Shown: positions 9,266 to 18,024 of the stretch, one piece after another
Layout: every line of letters begins with the position of its first letter
How positions within the stretch are numbered: position 1 is the first letter of the stretch
NCBI RefSeq assembly: GCF_014651695.1
Contig: NZ_BMXJ01000002.1
Coordinates: 620,001-684,000 of the forward strand
Direction of reading: 5' to 3'
Source of the DNA: Nocardiopsis terrae
GTDB taxonomy: Bacteria; Actinomycetota; Actinomycetes; Streptosporangiales; Streptosporangiaceae
Length of the DNA: 64,000 nucleotides
Notes under the pieces: generated by a model
Database searches by the model: none
What the model was told of the DNA's origin: nothing
What the model saw: only the letters and a program-made list of their open reading frames with translations
Position numbers and translations under genes: made by a program

Positions 9266-10519
9266 ATGGCTGACCGACGGCAGCGGGAGGAACCCGGCTC
9301 GACCGGTGAACACAACAGAGGCGGCGTGTTCCGGCGCGGGGGCGACCCCGGCAGGGCGGACGCGTTCGAGAAGCTCTACCGTTCGCGCGAGTCCGAGCAG
9401 CGGGTGGTGGGCGAGACCCGCCGGCTCCCCCCGGCCGACCGGGTCCCCCCGCACCGCCCGAAGAGGCGCCCCACCCACAGCGCCGGACGCGAGTACGACG
9501 GCCGCGGCATCAAGCGCCGCGCGCAGGAGCGCCGCAGGAGGAGGGTCCGTAACACGCTCGTCGTGGCGCTGGTCCTCCTCCTGGTGGTCCCCGGCGCCTT
9601 CTACCTCTGGGCTGACTCGCGGCTGGAACGGGTCGAGGCGCTCCAGGACTACGAGGGCCGCCCGGACCGCCAGCCCGGGACCACCTACATGATCGTCGGC
9701 TCCGACAGCCGCGACGGCCTGGACGACCAGCAGGTCCAGGACCTGGCCACCGGCCGCGCCGAGGGCCGTCGCACCGACACCATCATGGTGCTGTACATGC
9801 CCCGCGACGGCGACCCCACGATCGTCAGCGTGCCGCGCGACTCCTACGTCCCCATGGCCATTCCGGGTTACGCGGACAACAAGATCAACACCGCCTTCGC
9901 AGACGCCGTGTGCGGCACCGACGAGGCGGGGACGGAGGTCTGCGGCGGTCCGGGGCCGCTCGTGCAGACCTTCGAGCAGGCTTCGGGGGTGCGGATCGAC
10001 CACTACGTCGAGATCGGCATGGGCGGCTTCGTCGACCTGGTCGACGCGGTCGGCGGCGTGGAGCTGTGTCCGGAGGAGCCGATGGCGGACCCGAAGGCGG
10101 GCCTGGACATCGAGGCGGGCTGCCAGGAGATGGACGGCGGCACCGCGCTGGGCTACGTGCGCACCCGTGCCACCGCGCGCGCCGACCTGGACCGGATCCA
10201 GCGCCAGCGCGAGTTCTTCTCCGCGCTGATCCAGAAGGCCAGCGACCCCGCCACGATGGTCAACCCGTTCCGTTCGGTGCCGCTGGTGCTCGCGGGCACC
10301 GACACGTTCATGGTCGACGAGGGCGACAAGCTGCGCCACCTGGCGAGCATGCTGCTGGCGATGCGCGGTGGCACCCGGACCACCGCCGTGCCGGTGGCCA
10401 GCACCCCGACCCTGGACGGCGTGGGTTCGGTCGTGCTGTGGGACGAGGGCAGGTCCGAGCAGATGTTCGAGGCCATGCGCACCGGTGAGCCCATCCCCGA
10501 GGAGGTCGTGGAGGACTAG
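9266..10519 (+). CDS. LytR-CpsA-Psr (LCP) family cell-wall polymer transferase
   Basis: A 417-residue type II membrane protein. A highly basic N-terminal tail (about residues 1-93, with Arg runs) is followed by one membrane helix (NTLVVALVLLLVVPGAFYLW, residues 94-113) and an extracytoplasmic LCP domain. LCP landmarks are MIVGSDSRDGLDD, RTDTIMVLYMPRDG, IVSVPRDSYV, NKINTAFA, and the late LGYVRTRATARADLDRIQRQ, which carry the conserved Arg/Asp residues that bind the polyprenyl-pyrophosphate glycan. The family moves teichoic-acid-like polymers, capsule or arabinogalactan from the lipid carrier to peptidoglycan or proteins. It could serve the exopolysaccharide locus 8 kb downstream (inference). 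Confidence 0.9.
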   Translation: MADRRQREEPGSTGEHNRGGVFRRGGDPGRADAFEKLYRSRESEQRVVGETRRLPPADRVPPHRPKRRPTHSAGREYDGRGIKRRAQERRRRRVRNTLVVALVLLLVVPGAFYLWADSRLERVEALQDYEGRPDRQPGTTYMIVGSDSRDGLDDQQVQDLATGRAEGRRTDTIMVLYMPRDGDPTIVSVPRDSYVPMAIPGYADNKINTAFADAVCGTDEAGTEVCGGPGPLVQTFEQASGVRIDHYVEIGMGGFVDLVDAVGGVELCPEEPMADPKAGLDIEAGCQEMDGGTALGYVRTRATARADLDRIQRQREFFSALIQKASDPATMVNPFRSVPLVLAGTDTFMVDEGDKLRHLASMLLAMRGGTRTTAVPVASTPTLDGVGSVVLWDEGRSEQMFEAMRTGEPIPEEVVED

Positions 10520-10580
10520 GGCGCGGCAGAGCGGGTGTCGGCCGAGGACGCCCTGTCCCGGACCGGACCGCGAACGAGCG

Positions 10581-10610
10581 AAGGGCCCGTCACCGGAGTG
10601 ACGGGCCCTT
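10581..10610. terminator. Intrinsic terminator after the LCP gene
   Basis: A perfect 13-bp stem (AAGGGCCCGTCAC with its complement) and a CGGA loop, followed by CTTC. Symmetrical, so it could also end a minus-strand transcript from the structured region 10622-10760. Confidence 0.9.
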
Positions 10611-10621
10611 CTTCGTGACGT

Positions 10622-10760
10622 TCCGTACTGTGCGCGCCTACCCCCCAGCGGGCGCACGGCCGGCACGTCGGCTCGTGGTGGCCGAGGGGCGTTGAACCCG
10701 CTCTGGCCTGCCGGTTCTCACCGGCGTGTCTCCACAATAGGTCAAAGTTCGCGAAAGGTG
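10622..10760. other. Gene-free stretch 10520-11047: possible structured RNA between two terminators
   Basis: No protein gene is supported between the LCP stop (10519) and the icd stop (11048). The first part is rich in pairing: a hairpin with arms at 10630-10635 and 10652-10657 whose loop holds six consecutive Cs (Gs on the minus strand), and a perfect 6-bp hairpin GCCGGT/ACCGGC at 10710-10725. Bases 10731-10760 turn AT-richer, with CACAATAGGTCAAAG. Read on the minus strand, this could be a promoter, then about 150 structured bases, then the terminator at 10581-10610. Bases 10936-10951 form a 16-base perfect palindrome near the icd terminator. Whether any of this is transcribed is unknown. 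Confidence 0.3.
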
Positions 10761-10963
10761 CGAATCGTGTTCACGTGTCCTACGTCGCACCCGGGACCCG
10801 GGGCCCCTGTCCGGCTCTGCCATCCTCCCACCGCGGCCCCGGCGATGTGACCCGAACACGGGAAACACGCCGGGGAACTTCCACCGCCACGGGACCCCGA
10901 ACCCCCGCGAACACCGCCTTCCACGCTTTTCACCCCCGGCACCGGTGCCGGTGGCACGACGAC

Positions 10964-10994
10964 GCCCGGGCACCCCTCGTACGGGTGCCCGGGC
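10964..10994. terminator. Intrinsic terminator after icd
   Basis: A perfect 12-bp stem GCCCGGGCACCC / GGGTGCCCGGGC with a 7-base loop, 54 bases beyond the icd stop codon on the minus strand. No U-run follows, as is common in actinomycetes. Confidence 0.85.
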
Positions 10995-11047
10995 GTGGTC
11001 AAGGTCTCATCGCGACCGCCGGCTCATGGCCGCCGCGAACCGACCTC

Positions 11048-12265
11048 CTAGGCGAGGCGCTTGCTCAGGTTCTCGTCCAGGGCGGCGAGGAACTGCTCGG
11101 TGGTCAGCCACTCCTGGTCGGATCCGATCAGCAGGGCCAGGTCCTTCGTCATCTGGCCGCCCTCGACGGTCTTGATGACGACGTCCTCGAGGGTGTTCGC
11201 GAACTCGACCACCTTCGGGGTGTTGTCCAGCTTGCCCCGGTGCTCCAGACCGCGGGTCCACGCGAAGATGGAGGCGATCGGGTTGGTCGAGGTGGGCTTG
11301 CCCTGCTGGTGCTGGCGGTAGTGACGGGTCACGGTGCCGTGGGCGGCCTCGGCCTCCACCGTGCGGCCGTCAGCGGTACGCAGGACCGAGGTCATCAGGC
11401 CGAGCGAGCCGTAGCCCTGGGCGACGGTGTCGGACTGGACGTCGCCGTCGTAGTTCTTGCACGCCCAGACGTAGCCGCCCTCCCACTTGAGCGCGGCGGC
11501 GACCATGTCGTCGATGAGGCGGTGCTCGTAGGTCAGGCCCGCGGCGGCGAACTTGTCCTTGAACTCGGTCTCGAAGATCTCCTCGAACACGTCCTTGAAC
11601 ATGCCGTCGTAGGCCTTGAGGATGGTGTTCTTGGTGGACATGTACACCGGGTAGTTGCGGTCCAGGCCGTAGTTCAGGCTGGCGCGCGCGAAGTCCTCGA
11701 TGGACTTGCGGAAGTTGTACATGCCCATCGCGACGCCGCCCGCCTCGGGGAAGTCCGCGACGTCGAACTCGACCGGCTGGCTGCCGTCGGCCGGGGTGTA
11801 GGTCATGGTGACCGTGCCGGGGCCGGGCACCTTGAAGTCGGTGGCCTTGTACTGGTCGCCGTGGGCGTGACGGCCGATGATGACCGGCTTGGTCCAGCCC
11901 GGCACCAGCCGCGGCACGTTCTCGCAGATGATGGGCTCGCGGAAGACGACACCGCCGAGGATGTTGCGGATGGTGCCGTTGGGCGACCGCCACATCTTCT
12001 TGAGGCCGAACTCCTCGACCCGGGCCTCGTCCGGCGTGATGGTGGCGCACTTGACGCCGACGCCGTGCTCCTTGATGGCGTTGGCCGCGTCGACGGTGAT
12101 CTGGTCGTCGGTGCGGTCACGCTCCTCGATGCCGAGGTCGTAGTACTTCAGGTCGATGTCGAGGTACGGCAGGATCAGACGGTCCTTGATGAAGGACCAG
12201 ATGATCCGGGTCATCTCGTCGCCGTCGAGCTCGACTACGGGGTTTTCGACCTTGATCTTGGCCAT
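11048..12265 (-). CDS. icd: NADP-dependent isocitrate dehydrogenase (type II, dimeric)
   Basis: Oxidises isocitrate to 2-oxoglutarate in the TCA cycle. The 405-residue sequence is of the eukaryotic-like dimeric type: [20 protein letters not shown] at the start, the substrate loop [20 protein letters not shown] near residue 95, [15 protein letters not shown] near 128, and the metal-binding Asp cluster in NYDGDVQSD near 270. Many Streptomyces use the unrelated monomeric enzyme, so this type is worth noting. It lies downstream of DUF3017 on the same strand, with a 183-base gap that contains a TamR-like operator and a likely promoter (-10 GATACT at 12425-12420), giving a leader of about 148 bases. 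Confidence 0.95.
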   Translation of the reverse strand: MAKIKVENPVVELDGDEMTRIIWSFIKDRLILPYLDIDLKYYDLGIEERDRTDDQITVDAANAIKEHGVGVKCATITPDEARVEEFGLKKMWRSPNGTIRNILGGVVFREPIICENVPRLVPGWTKPVIIGRHAHGDQYKATDFKVPGPGTVTMTYTPADGSQPVEFDVADFPEAGGVAMGMYNFRKSIEDFARASLNYGLDRNYPVYMSTKNTILKAYDGMFKDVFEEIFETEFKDKFAAAGLTYEHRLIDDMVAAALKWEGGYVWACKNYDGDVQSDTVAQGYGSLGLMTSVLRTADGRTVEAEAAHGTVTRHYRQHQQGKPTSTNPIASIFAWTRGLEHRGKLDNTPKVVEFANTLEDVVIKTVEGGQMTKDLALLIGSDQEWLTTEQFLAALDENLSKRLA

Positions 12266-12419
12266 GGCTGTGTGGCTGTCCCTTCAGTCTTCGCAACCGC
12301 CTCGTGCGGCGGAGGGCCGGAACCGGTTCGTGGCCGGTTCCGGGTTCCGCGCGCGCGGCAATCCCCTGATCCCGCCCGGTATCCGTGCTTACCGGGGAGG
12401 CGGTGCTTGTCGGTGTCGC

Positions 12420-12440
12420 AGTATCTCGACATCAAGCTTA
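12420..12440 (-). promoter_or_regulatory. TamR-like operator overlapping the icd promoter
   Basis: On the minus strand the sequence AAGCTTGATGTCGAGATACT contains the dyad CTTGA-TG-TCGAG. Its core CTTGATGTC(G/A)AGA is shared with the operator in front of the MarR-family gene at 41426. The box overlaps the -10-like GATACT, the position expected for a repressor site. In Streptomyces, TamR is a MarR-family repressor that senses trans-aconitate and citrate and controls aconitase and isocitrate dehydrogenase (established, recalled from memory). The link here is by motif similarity. Confidence 0.6.
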
Positions 12441-12448
12441 TTCGACGC

Positions 12449-12808
12449 CTAGGCGGAGAGTTGCGGCGCCACCCAGGCCAACACGATCAGCAGGCCCGCG
12501 AGCGAGACCAGGGTGAGCAGGTCGACCCACCTCCGACGTACCGCCAGCAGGCCGATCCAGTCCTTGGGCAGGAGCAACCTGAAGGTCGCCGCCAGCAGCA
12601 GGGCGCCCGCGATGATCGCCGGTCCGCGTTTGAAGTGCGCCGCGGCCACGACCGCGATCCCCGCGGCCAGGGCCGACAGGACCAGGGCGTAGGGCACCTG
12701 GGAAAGCCAGTAGGGCACTTTCCTCCGGCCGCCCTCCACCGCGCCCGGACCTCCGTCCGGGGTGCGCCCGTCCGACTCCGCCACCTCAGCCTGCTCCGCG
12801 TCGTCCAC
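12449..12808 (-). CDS. DUF3017 membrane protein
   Basis: A small actinobacterial membrane protein (about 119 residues). The DUF3017 region runs from VPYWLSQVPYALVLSALAAG to VDLLTLVSLAGLLIVLAWVAP and has three hydrophobic segments, with a conserved FRLLLPKDWIGLLAVRRRWVD loop between the second and third. The N-terminal 35 residues are hydrophilic and rich in Asp, Glu and Gly. The GTG at 12808 is chosen from where similarity should begin, but longer in-frame starts exist and the ribosome site is weak. In Streptomyces the gene is likewise near the folD-purH-purN operon, so gene order is conserved. No function is known. Confidence 0.75.
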   Translation of the reverse strand: MDDAEQAEVAESDGRTPDGGPGAVEGGRRKVPYWLSQVPYALVLSALAAGIAVVAAAHFKRGPAIIAGALLLAATFRLLLPKDWIGLLAVRRRWVDLLTLVSLAGLLIVLAWVAPQLSA

Positions 12809-13329
12809 CCAGTCCCGACCTGTTCGTTTCCGAATTGCTTGGCCGCCGCGCGGCTCGTTCTGCCGACCTCTCCCCGGGCGTCTGGCACAGACCGGCCAAC
12901 CCTCGAAAGGACGCTGTCCGAAACCGGACAGCACTCCAGTGTGGCTCATGTTCCTGGTGGCCCGGTCGGGCCCGTGCGCACACGGAGACCGCCCTGGGAG
13001 AGGACCCGCCCATTGTATTGAACGGCGCCGCCGAAGCCCCAGGGCGCACGGAAACGGACTTGTCTCCCTTCGGGGACACCAGTGACCGTTTCCTGCTCCC
13101 GGTTCGGCCACAGAGCCGTATTTCCACGCCTTATCCGCCTAACTCCGGAGTAAGCGCGTAGAACGCGTACCAGCCGGGTAACCCAGAGTGGAGATGAGCG
13201 CACCGGTGAGCGAGGACCACCCCCATGAAGCCCACGCGACGCGTAGACCGAGCCGCCACCCCCCGACAGCCTCCCCACCGCCGACCGCACCCCCACCGAC
13301 CGCGCCCCACCAGCACGGGAGGAGCCACC
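12809..13329. other. Gene-free divergent intergenic region (521 bases)
   Basis: No protein gene is supported. The segment separates DUF3017 (minus) from the FHA-HTH gene (plus). Its right part has an AT-richer patch (TATTTCCACGCCTTATCC, 13119-13136), a 10-base palindrome ACTCCGGAGT at 13142-13151, and two nearby copies of CGCGTA (13156-13161 and 13164-13169). These could form the FHA gene's promoter and an operator. 13240-13320 is Pro/Arg-coding in several frames but has no ribosome site. Confidence 0.4.
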
Positions 13330-13935
13330 GTGGACGGCCCCTATCTGCGGGTGGAGGAGTCCGGGGACATCCGCCCGCTCCCCGCCGAGGTCACCACGGT
13401 CGGCCGAGGCGAGGGCACCGACATCCGGCTGCACGACCCGAGCGTGTCCCAGCTCCACGCCGAACTCGTCCGCCGGGGACCCTACGTCTACGTCGTCGAC
13501 CTGGGCCTGTCCCGCAACGGCACCCGGGTCAACGGCCGTCCGATCGCCCGGCGCGTCCTGGCCGAGGGCGACGTCGTGAGCTTCGGTACCGCCCGCTGCC
13601 GGATCGGCGGCCTGCCCAACGAACAGCTCAGCCCCGACATCGAGCTCCGCCGGGGCGCCGCCCCCGAGCTCACCCGGCGCGAACTGGACGTACTGACCGC
13701 CCTGTGCCAGCCCGCGCTCTCCGAGGAGGCCTTCGTCGCCCCCGCCACCGCCCGCGACATCGCCGAAGCACTGGTGGTCACCGAGGCCGCGGTCAAACAG
13801 CACCTGCTCCGGCTCTACCAGAAGTTCCGCATCCCGGAGGGACAGAACCGCCGCACCCGGCTGGCCAACGAGGTCGTGGCCCTGGGCCTGGTACGCCCGA
13901 TGCCGCTGGGCGGCTCCTCCCGCCGGGCGAGCTGA
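13330..13935 (+). CDS. FHA domain protein with C-terminal winged-helix/LuxR-like DNA-binding region
   Basis: A 201-residue protein. Residues about 5-95 form an FHA phosphothreonine-binding domain: TVGRGEGTDIRLHDPSVSQLHAEL carries the GR, the Ser and the SxxH-type contacts, and NGTRVNGRP is the typical late loop. Residues about 115-190 (ELTRRELDVLTALC, ATARDIAEALVVTEAAVKQHLLRLYQKF) look like a helix-turn-helix output domain. It would read a Thr-phosphorylated partner, such as a Ser/Thr kinase product, and change transcription. GGGAGGAG lies 5 bases before GTG 13330, a strong reason for this start over a longer Pro/Arg-rich frame. Target genes are unknown. Confidence 0.75.
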   Translation: MDGPYLRVEESGDIRPLPAEVTTVGRGEGTDIRLHDPSVSQLHAELVRRGPYVYVVDLGLSRNGTRVNGRPIARRVLAEGDVVSFGTARCRIGGLPNEQLSPDIELRRGAAPELTRRELDVLTALCQPALSEEAFVAPATARDIAEALVVTEAAVKQHLLRLYQKFRIPEGQNRRTRLANEVVALGLVRPMPLGGSSRRAS

Positions 13936-13954
13936 GCGCCCGGCCCGGGCGTGA

Positions 13955-13988
13955 CGAGGGGGCGGCCCCGCACGGGACCGCCCCCTCG
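13955..13988. terminator. Bidirectional terminator between the FHA gene and folD
   Basis: An 11-bp perfect stem CGAGGGGGCGG / CCGCCCCCTCG with extra inner CCC/GGG pairing lies between two convergent genes. Confidence 0.85.
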
Positions 13989-14018
13989 GACAGGCGGCAG
14001 GAGCGCCGGACAACCGGA

Positions 14019-14879
14019 TCAGACCAGCGAACCGGCCTGACGCTCAGCGGCCTCCACCACGTTGACCAGCAGCATGGCCCGGGTCATCGGGCCCACGCCG
14101 CCGGGGTTGGGTGACATGTGCCCGGCGACCTCGGGGACGTCGAGGGCGACGTCACCGACCAGCCCGGCGTCGGTGCGCGTCACACCCACGTCCAGCACGG
14201 CCGCACCCGGCTTGACCATGTCCTTGGTGATCAGCCCGGGGACACCCGCACCCGCGACGATGATGTCGGCCTTGCGCGTGTGCTCGGCCAGGTCACGGGT
14301 GCCGGTGTGGCACAGGGTGACGGTGGCGTTCTCCGAGCGGCGGGTCAGCAGCAGGCCGAGGGGACGCCCCACGGTCACGCCGCGTCCGACCACCACGACC
14401 TCCGCGCCCCGGATCGGCACCTCGTAGCGGTTGAGGAGCTCCACGATGCCGCGCGGGGTGCACGGCAGCGGAGCCTCCTCCATCAGGACGAGCTTGCCCA
14501 GGTTGACCGGCTGGAGGCCGTCGGCGTCCTTGGCGGGGTCGATCAGCCCCAGCACCCGGTTCTCGTCGAGCCCCCGGGGCAGCGGCAGCTGCACGATGTA
14601 CCCGGTGCAGGCCGGGTCCTCGTTGAGTTCGTGCACCGCCTGCTCCACCTGTTCCTGGGTGGCGTCAGCGGGCAGGTCGCGGCGGATGCTGGCGATGCCG
14701 ACCTGGGCGCAGTCGCGGTGCTTGCCGCGCACGTAGGAGTGGCTGCCCGGGTCGTCGCCGACCAGGACGGTACCCAGGCCGGGGGCGAGCCCCCTGGCGT
14801 GCAGCTTGGCCACCCGCTCCGCCAGCTCCTCGCGGATGGCCTTCGCGGTGGCCTTTCCGTCCAGAACGATCGCGCTCAT
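14019..14879 (-). CDS. folD: Bifunctional methylenetetrahydrofolate dehydrogenase / cyclohydrolase
   Basis: Interconverts 5,10-methylene-, methenyl- and 10-formyl-tetrahydrofolate with NADP and supplies formyl groups for purine synthesis. The 286-residue protein has the catalytic Lys region [15 protein letters not shown] near residue 50, [17 protein letters not shown] near 98, and the cofactor loop [17 protein letters not shown] near 160, ending with [22 protein letters not shown] lies 6 bases before the ATG. It is the last gene of the purN-purH-folD operon, 22 bases after purH, a logical grouping because both purN and purH consume 10-formyl-THF. Confidence 0.96.
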   Translation of the reverse strand: MSAIVLDGKATAKAIREELAERVAKLHARGLAPGLGTVLVGDDPGSHSYVRGKHRDCAQVGIASIRRDLPADATQEQVEQAVHELNEDPACTGYIVQLPLPRGLDENRVLGLIDPAKDADGLQPVNLGKLVLMEEAPLPCTPRGIVELLNRYEVPIRGAEVVVVGRGVTVGRPLGLLLTRRSENATVTLCHTGTRDLAEHTRKADIIVAGAGVPGLITKDMVKPGAAVLDVGVTRTDAGLVGDVALDVPEVAGHMSPNPGGVGPMTRAMLLVNVVEAAERQAGSLV

Positions 14880-14901
14880 ACGTTGCTCCTCGCTGACTGG
14901 G

Positions 14902-16470
14902 CTAGTGGAAGAAGTGGCGGGTGCCGGTGAGGTACATGGTGACCCCGGCGGCCTCCGCGGCGGCGATGACCTCGGCGTCGCGAACCGAACCGCCGGGCTG
15001 GACGACAGCGCGCACCCCGGCCTTGGTGAGGATCTCCAGACCGTCGGCGAACGGGAAGAAGGCGTCGCTGGCGGCCACGGAACCCCTGACCCGCTCACCG
15101 GCGCGGGAGACTGCGAGGCCGGCCGAGTCGACCCGGTTGACCTGGCCCATGCCGACACCGACCGTGGCGCCGTCGGAGGCGAGCAGGATCGCGTTGGACT
15201 TGACCGCGCGCACGGCCTTCCAGGCGAAGGCCAGGTCGGCGAGGAGCGCCTCGTCGGCCGCTTCACCGGTGGCCAGCGTCCAGGTGGCGGGGTCGTCGCC
15301 CTCGGCGTCGACGACGTCGGTGTCCTGGACCAGCAGACCGCCGCTGATCTGGCGGGTCTCCACGCGCGGGCCCCGGGCCGGGTCGGCCACGGCCAGCAGG
15401 CGGATGTTCTTCTTCCCGGAGAGCTTCTCGACGGCCTCGGGGGTGAAGCCGGGGGCGACGACGACCTCGGTGAAGATCTCGAAGATCTGCTCGGCCAGCT
15501 CGGCACCGACCTCGCGGTTGGTGGCGATCACACCGCCGAACGCAGAGACCGGGTCGCTGGCGTGCGCCTTGCGGTGCGCCTCGGCGTTGTCGGCGCCCAC
15601 CGCGATGCCGCAGGGGTTGGCGTGCTTGATGATGGCCACGCACGGCTCGTCGAAGTCGTGGGCGGCGCGCAGGGCGGCGTCGGCGTCGACGTAGTTGTTG
15701 TAGGACATGGCCTTGCCGTGCAGCTGCTCGGCACCGGCCAGGCCGCCGCCGGCCGAACCCGCCGCGGTGTACAGCGCGGCCCTCTGGTGCGGGTTCTCGC
15801 CGTACCGCAGCGCGGCCGTGCGGGTGTGCGCGGAGGCACGGAACGCGGGCCACCCGGTGGACTCGGCTTCGGCGTCGGGCGCGTACGCACCGGCGAACCA
15901 GTCGGCCACCGCGGCGTCGTAGGCGGCGGTGTGCTGGAAGGCCAGGCCCGCCAGCCGCTTGCGCTGCTCCAGGGTGAAGCCGCCGTCCCGGACGGCCTCC
16001 AGGGTGGAGTCGTAGCCGGCGGGGTCGACCACGATCGCCACGCTGCCGTGGTTCTTGGCCGAGGCACGCACCATCGCGGGGCCGCCGATGTCGATCTTCT
16101 CGATGCAGTCGGCTTCGGAGGCGCCGGAGGCGACGGTGTCGGAGAAGGGGTAGAGGTTGACCACGACCAGGTCGAAGGGGGCGATGCCCAGTTCGTCGAT
16201 CTTGGCGACGTGGTCGGGGTTGCCCTGGTCGGCGAGGAGACCGGCGTGCACGGCCGGGTGCAGGGTCTTGACCCGGCCCTCCATGATCTCGGGGAAACCC
16301 GTGACGTCCTCGACGGGGGTGACGGGGACGCCGGCCGCGGTGAGGCGGGCGGCGGTGGAGCCGGTGGAGACGATCTCCACCCCGGCCTCGGCCAGGCCGA
16401 CGCCCAGCGCCTCCAGGCCGGTCTTGTCGTACACGCTGATCAACGCACGCCTGATGGCCTGCTGGGTCAC
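14902..16470 (-). CDS. purH: Bifunctional AICAR transformylase / IMP cyclohydrolase
   Basis: Carries out the last two steps of IMP synthesis: formylation of AICAR, then ring closure. The 522-residue protein has the N-terminal MGS-like cyclohydrolase domain ([17 protein letters not shown] at residue 8, [18 protein letters not shown]) and the C-terminal transformylase domain with [12 protein letters not shown] near 225, [12 protein letters not shown] near 258, IIKHANPCG near 275, and [10 protein letters not shown] near 475. The GTG at 16470 is preceded by AGGAG and overlaps the purN stop by four bases (GTGA), so translation is coupled. Confidence 0.97.
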   Translation of the reverse strand: MTQQAIRRALISVYDKTGLEALGVGLAEAGVEIVSTGSTAARLTAAGVPVTPVEDVTGFPEIMEGRVKTLHPAVHAGLLADQGNPDHVAKIDELGIAPFDLVVVNLYPFSDTVASGASEADCIEKIDIGGPAMVRASAKNHGSVAIVVDPAGYDSTLEAVRDGGFTLEQRKRLAGLAFQHTAAYDAAVADWFAGAYAPDAEAESTGWPAFRASAHTRTAALRYGENPHQRAALYTAAGSAGGGLAGAEQLHGKAMSYNNYVDADAALRAAHDFDEPCVAIIKHANPCGIAVGADNAEAHRKAHASDPVSAFGGVIATNREVGAELAEQIFEIFTEVVVAPGFTPEAVEKLSGKKNIRLLAVADPARGPRVETRQISGGLLVQDTDVVDAEGDDPATWTLATGEAADEALLADLAFAWKAVRAVKSNAILLASDGATVGVGMGQVNRVDSAGLAVSRAGERVRGSVAASDAFFPFADGLEILTKAGVRAVVQPGGSVRDAEVIAAAEAAGVTMYLTGTRHFFH

Positions 16471-17108
16471 CTGGAACTCCTTGTGTCGGTGCGGCCGAAC
16501 CGCACGTGCCTGCCGTCGATGGTCCAGCCCTCGCGGGCGAGGCGGCCGACCGTGTCGACCAGCATCCGCCGCTCCACGGTCTTGATCCGCTCGTGGAGGC
16601 TGGCCTCGTCGTCGCCGTCCTCGACGGGTACCGCGACCTGGTCGATGATCGGACCGGAGTCGACGCCCTCGTCGAGGAAGTGGATGGTGGTGCCGGTGAC
16701 ACGGACGCCGTGGGCGAGCGCGTCGCGTACGGCGTGCGCGCCGGGGAAGGAGGGCAGCAGCGCCGGGTGGATGTTGACCGCCTGGTGGCGGCCGACCACG
16801 GCGGGCCCGAGGATGCGCATGAAACCGGCGGAGACCACCAGGTCGGGTGCGTGTTCCGCGATCCGGTCGGACATGGCCGTGTCCCAGGCCGACCGGTCGG
16901 CGTAGGAACGGAACGGTACGACGAACGTGGGTACACCGGCCGCCCGGGCCACCTCGACACCGCGTGTTCCCTCGCGGTCCGATCCCACGGCGACGATCTC
17001 GGCCCCGTATTCGGGGTCCTTCGCGGCTTCCATCAGGGCGGCCATGTTGCTGCCCGTCCCCGATATGAGAACCACCACTCGCGCGGACAAAGCGTGCTTC
17101 TCCCTCAT
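16467..17108 (-). CDS. purN: Phosphoribosylglycinamide formyltransferase
   Basis: Transfers a formyl group from 10-formyl-THF to GAR, the third step of purine synthesis. The 213-residue protein shows [17 protein letters not shown] at residues 12-28, the catalytic Asn-His block [16 protein letters not shown] near 115, and the Asp in [10 protein letters not shown] near 152. The ATG at 17108 is chosen by family length. The ribosome site is weak, and a hairpin (arms GTGGGGAC at 17124-17131 and 17137-17144) sits just upstream. It heads the operon purN-purH-folD. The 293 bases up to the next plus-strand gene hold no other recognised feature. Confidence 0.95.
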   Translation of the reverse strand: MREKHALSARVVVLISGTGSNMAALMEAAKDPEYGAEIVAVGSDREGTRGVEVARAAGVPTFVVPFRSYADRSAWDTAMSDRIAEHAPDLVVSAGFMRILGPAVVGRHQAVNIHPALLPSFPGAHAVRDALAHGVRVTGTTIHFLDEGVDSGPIIDQVAVPVEDGDDEASLHERIKTVERRMLVDTVGRLAREGWTIDGRHVRFGRTDTRSSR

Positions 17109-17401
17109 GTGTAGAAGAACGGTGTGGGGACCCCCGGTCCCCACCCCGGGGGCGCCGGGGGACGGCGCAGCATCCGGGATTCGCGTACGCCTGGTACAGA
17201 CGCCAGGCCTGGGCCTATCCGGCCCGTCCGCGTTCACACCCTATCGGGCCGGGTAGCGTCTACCTCACGCGGACCGGCCCTTCCCCGCCTCCCCGGAGGC
17301 ACCGGGGCCGAGGCTCCGCGCCACCATCGCCACCCGCTGCGCGCAGGCGCGAGCGGACCACGGCGCCCCGCGGTACGGGGCGTCCCCGAAGGAGTGAACC
17401 T

Positions 17402-17794
17402 GTGACCGACAACAGCCCGGAGCCCCGTGCCGAAGGCCAGCCGCCCAAGGTCGAGCGAGGAGGCCTGTGGGGACTGTTCCTCGGCCTGGCGGGCCTACTG
17501 CTCCCGCCCTACGGTGTGGTGCTGTCCGTGTTCGGTGTCGTCCAGGGGTTCCGTGCCCGCCGCGCCGCACGCGCGCACAGCTCCCAGGCGCCGGGTGCCC
17601 TGATGAGCGTGGCCCTGGGCGTGGTCGGGATCGTGATGTCCACGAGCATGCTGGCGGTCCTCTTCGTCTACCAGGAGGAGGTCACCGAATTCCGTGGCTG
17701 CTCCGCCAGGGCCCACACGGTGTCCACCCAGAAGGAGTGCGAGAGCGCCTGGGAGTCCGACACCGGCCTGCCGCCGGCGATCGTGGGCGGCTAG
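17402..17794 (+). CDS. Small DUF4190-like membrane protein
   Basis: A 130-residue protein with a short hydrophilic N-terminus, two membrane helices (GLFLGLAGLLLPPYGVVLSVFGVVQGF and ALMSVALGVVGIVMSTSMLAVLFVY) joined by a basic loop (RARRAARAHSS), and an outer C-terminal tail that contains two Cys. This layout fits the DUF4190 group of small actinobacterial membrane proteins, whose function is unknown. AAGGAG stands 8 bases before GTG 17402. It is followed at once by a strong terminator, so it is probably a single-gene unit, unrelated to the polysaccharide genes that follow. Confidence 0.65.
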   Translation: MTDNSPEPRAEGQPPKVERGGLWGLFLGLAGLLLPPYGVVLSVFGVVQGFRARRAARAHSSQAPGALMSVALGVVGIVMSTSMLAVLFVYQEEVTEFRGCSARAHTVSTQKECESAWESDTGLPPAIVGG

Positions 17795-17821
17795 GAGAGG
17801 TAGGAGGGCGGACCTCCCGAT

Positions 17822-17855
17822 GAGGGGGCGGCGGGCAGGGGCCCGCCGCCCCCTC
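17822..17855. terminator. Strong intrinsic terminator before the polysaccharide locus
   Basis: A perfect 15-bp stem (GAGGGGGCGGCGGGC and complement) with a 4-base loop, 27 bases after the stop of the small membrane protein gene. It insulates the polysaccharide arm. Confidence 0.9.
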
Positions 17856-17967
17856 ACTCGCGTCCCGGGACCCATCCCCGGCCGCCGCACGTCACGACCG
17901 GTTTCCGGACAGCTTCCTCTGGGGAAAGGGCTGTTTCCCAAAGCACCAGGCGCGACCAAAGGTATTA

Positions 17968-17997
17968 CACTTAGTATGCAATCGTTTACTAAAAGTG
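17968..17997 (+). promoter_or_regulatory. AT-rich dyad in the promoter region of the exopolysaccharide arm
   Basis: CACTTAGTA (17968-17976) and TACTAAAAGTG (17987-17997) form an inverted repeat with a 2-base bulge, around TGCAATCGTT. The patch is strikingly AT-rich for this genome and sits 28 bases before the start of the Wzz-like gene. TAGTAT inside it resembles a -10 element. It is a plausible operator or promoter for the plus arm; no regulator can be named. Confidence 0.45.
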
Positions 17998-18024
17998 CTG
18001 CCATGTCTGCGTGGAGAGGACCCG

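Noticed and set aside
10660..10715. A T-arm-like piece on the minus strand (GGG-TTCAACG-CCC followed by a CCA) suggested a tRNA.
   Set aside because: No 5' acceptor strand, D-arm or anticodon arm matches upstream, and the T-stem has a mismatch.
10775..13021. Very long plus-strand open frame of 748 codons.
   Set aside because: It runs antisense through icd and DUF3017, has no domain and no ribosome site, and is a GC-bias artefact.
13225..13329. N-terminal extension of the FHA protein (Pro/Arg-rich).
   Set aside because: There is a strong ribosome site directly before GTG 13330, and the extension has no conserved features.
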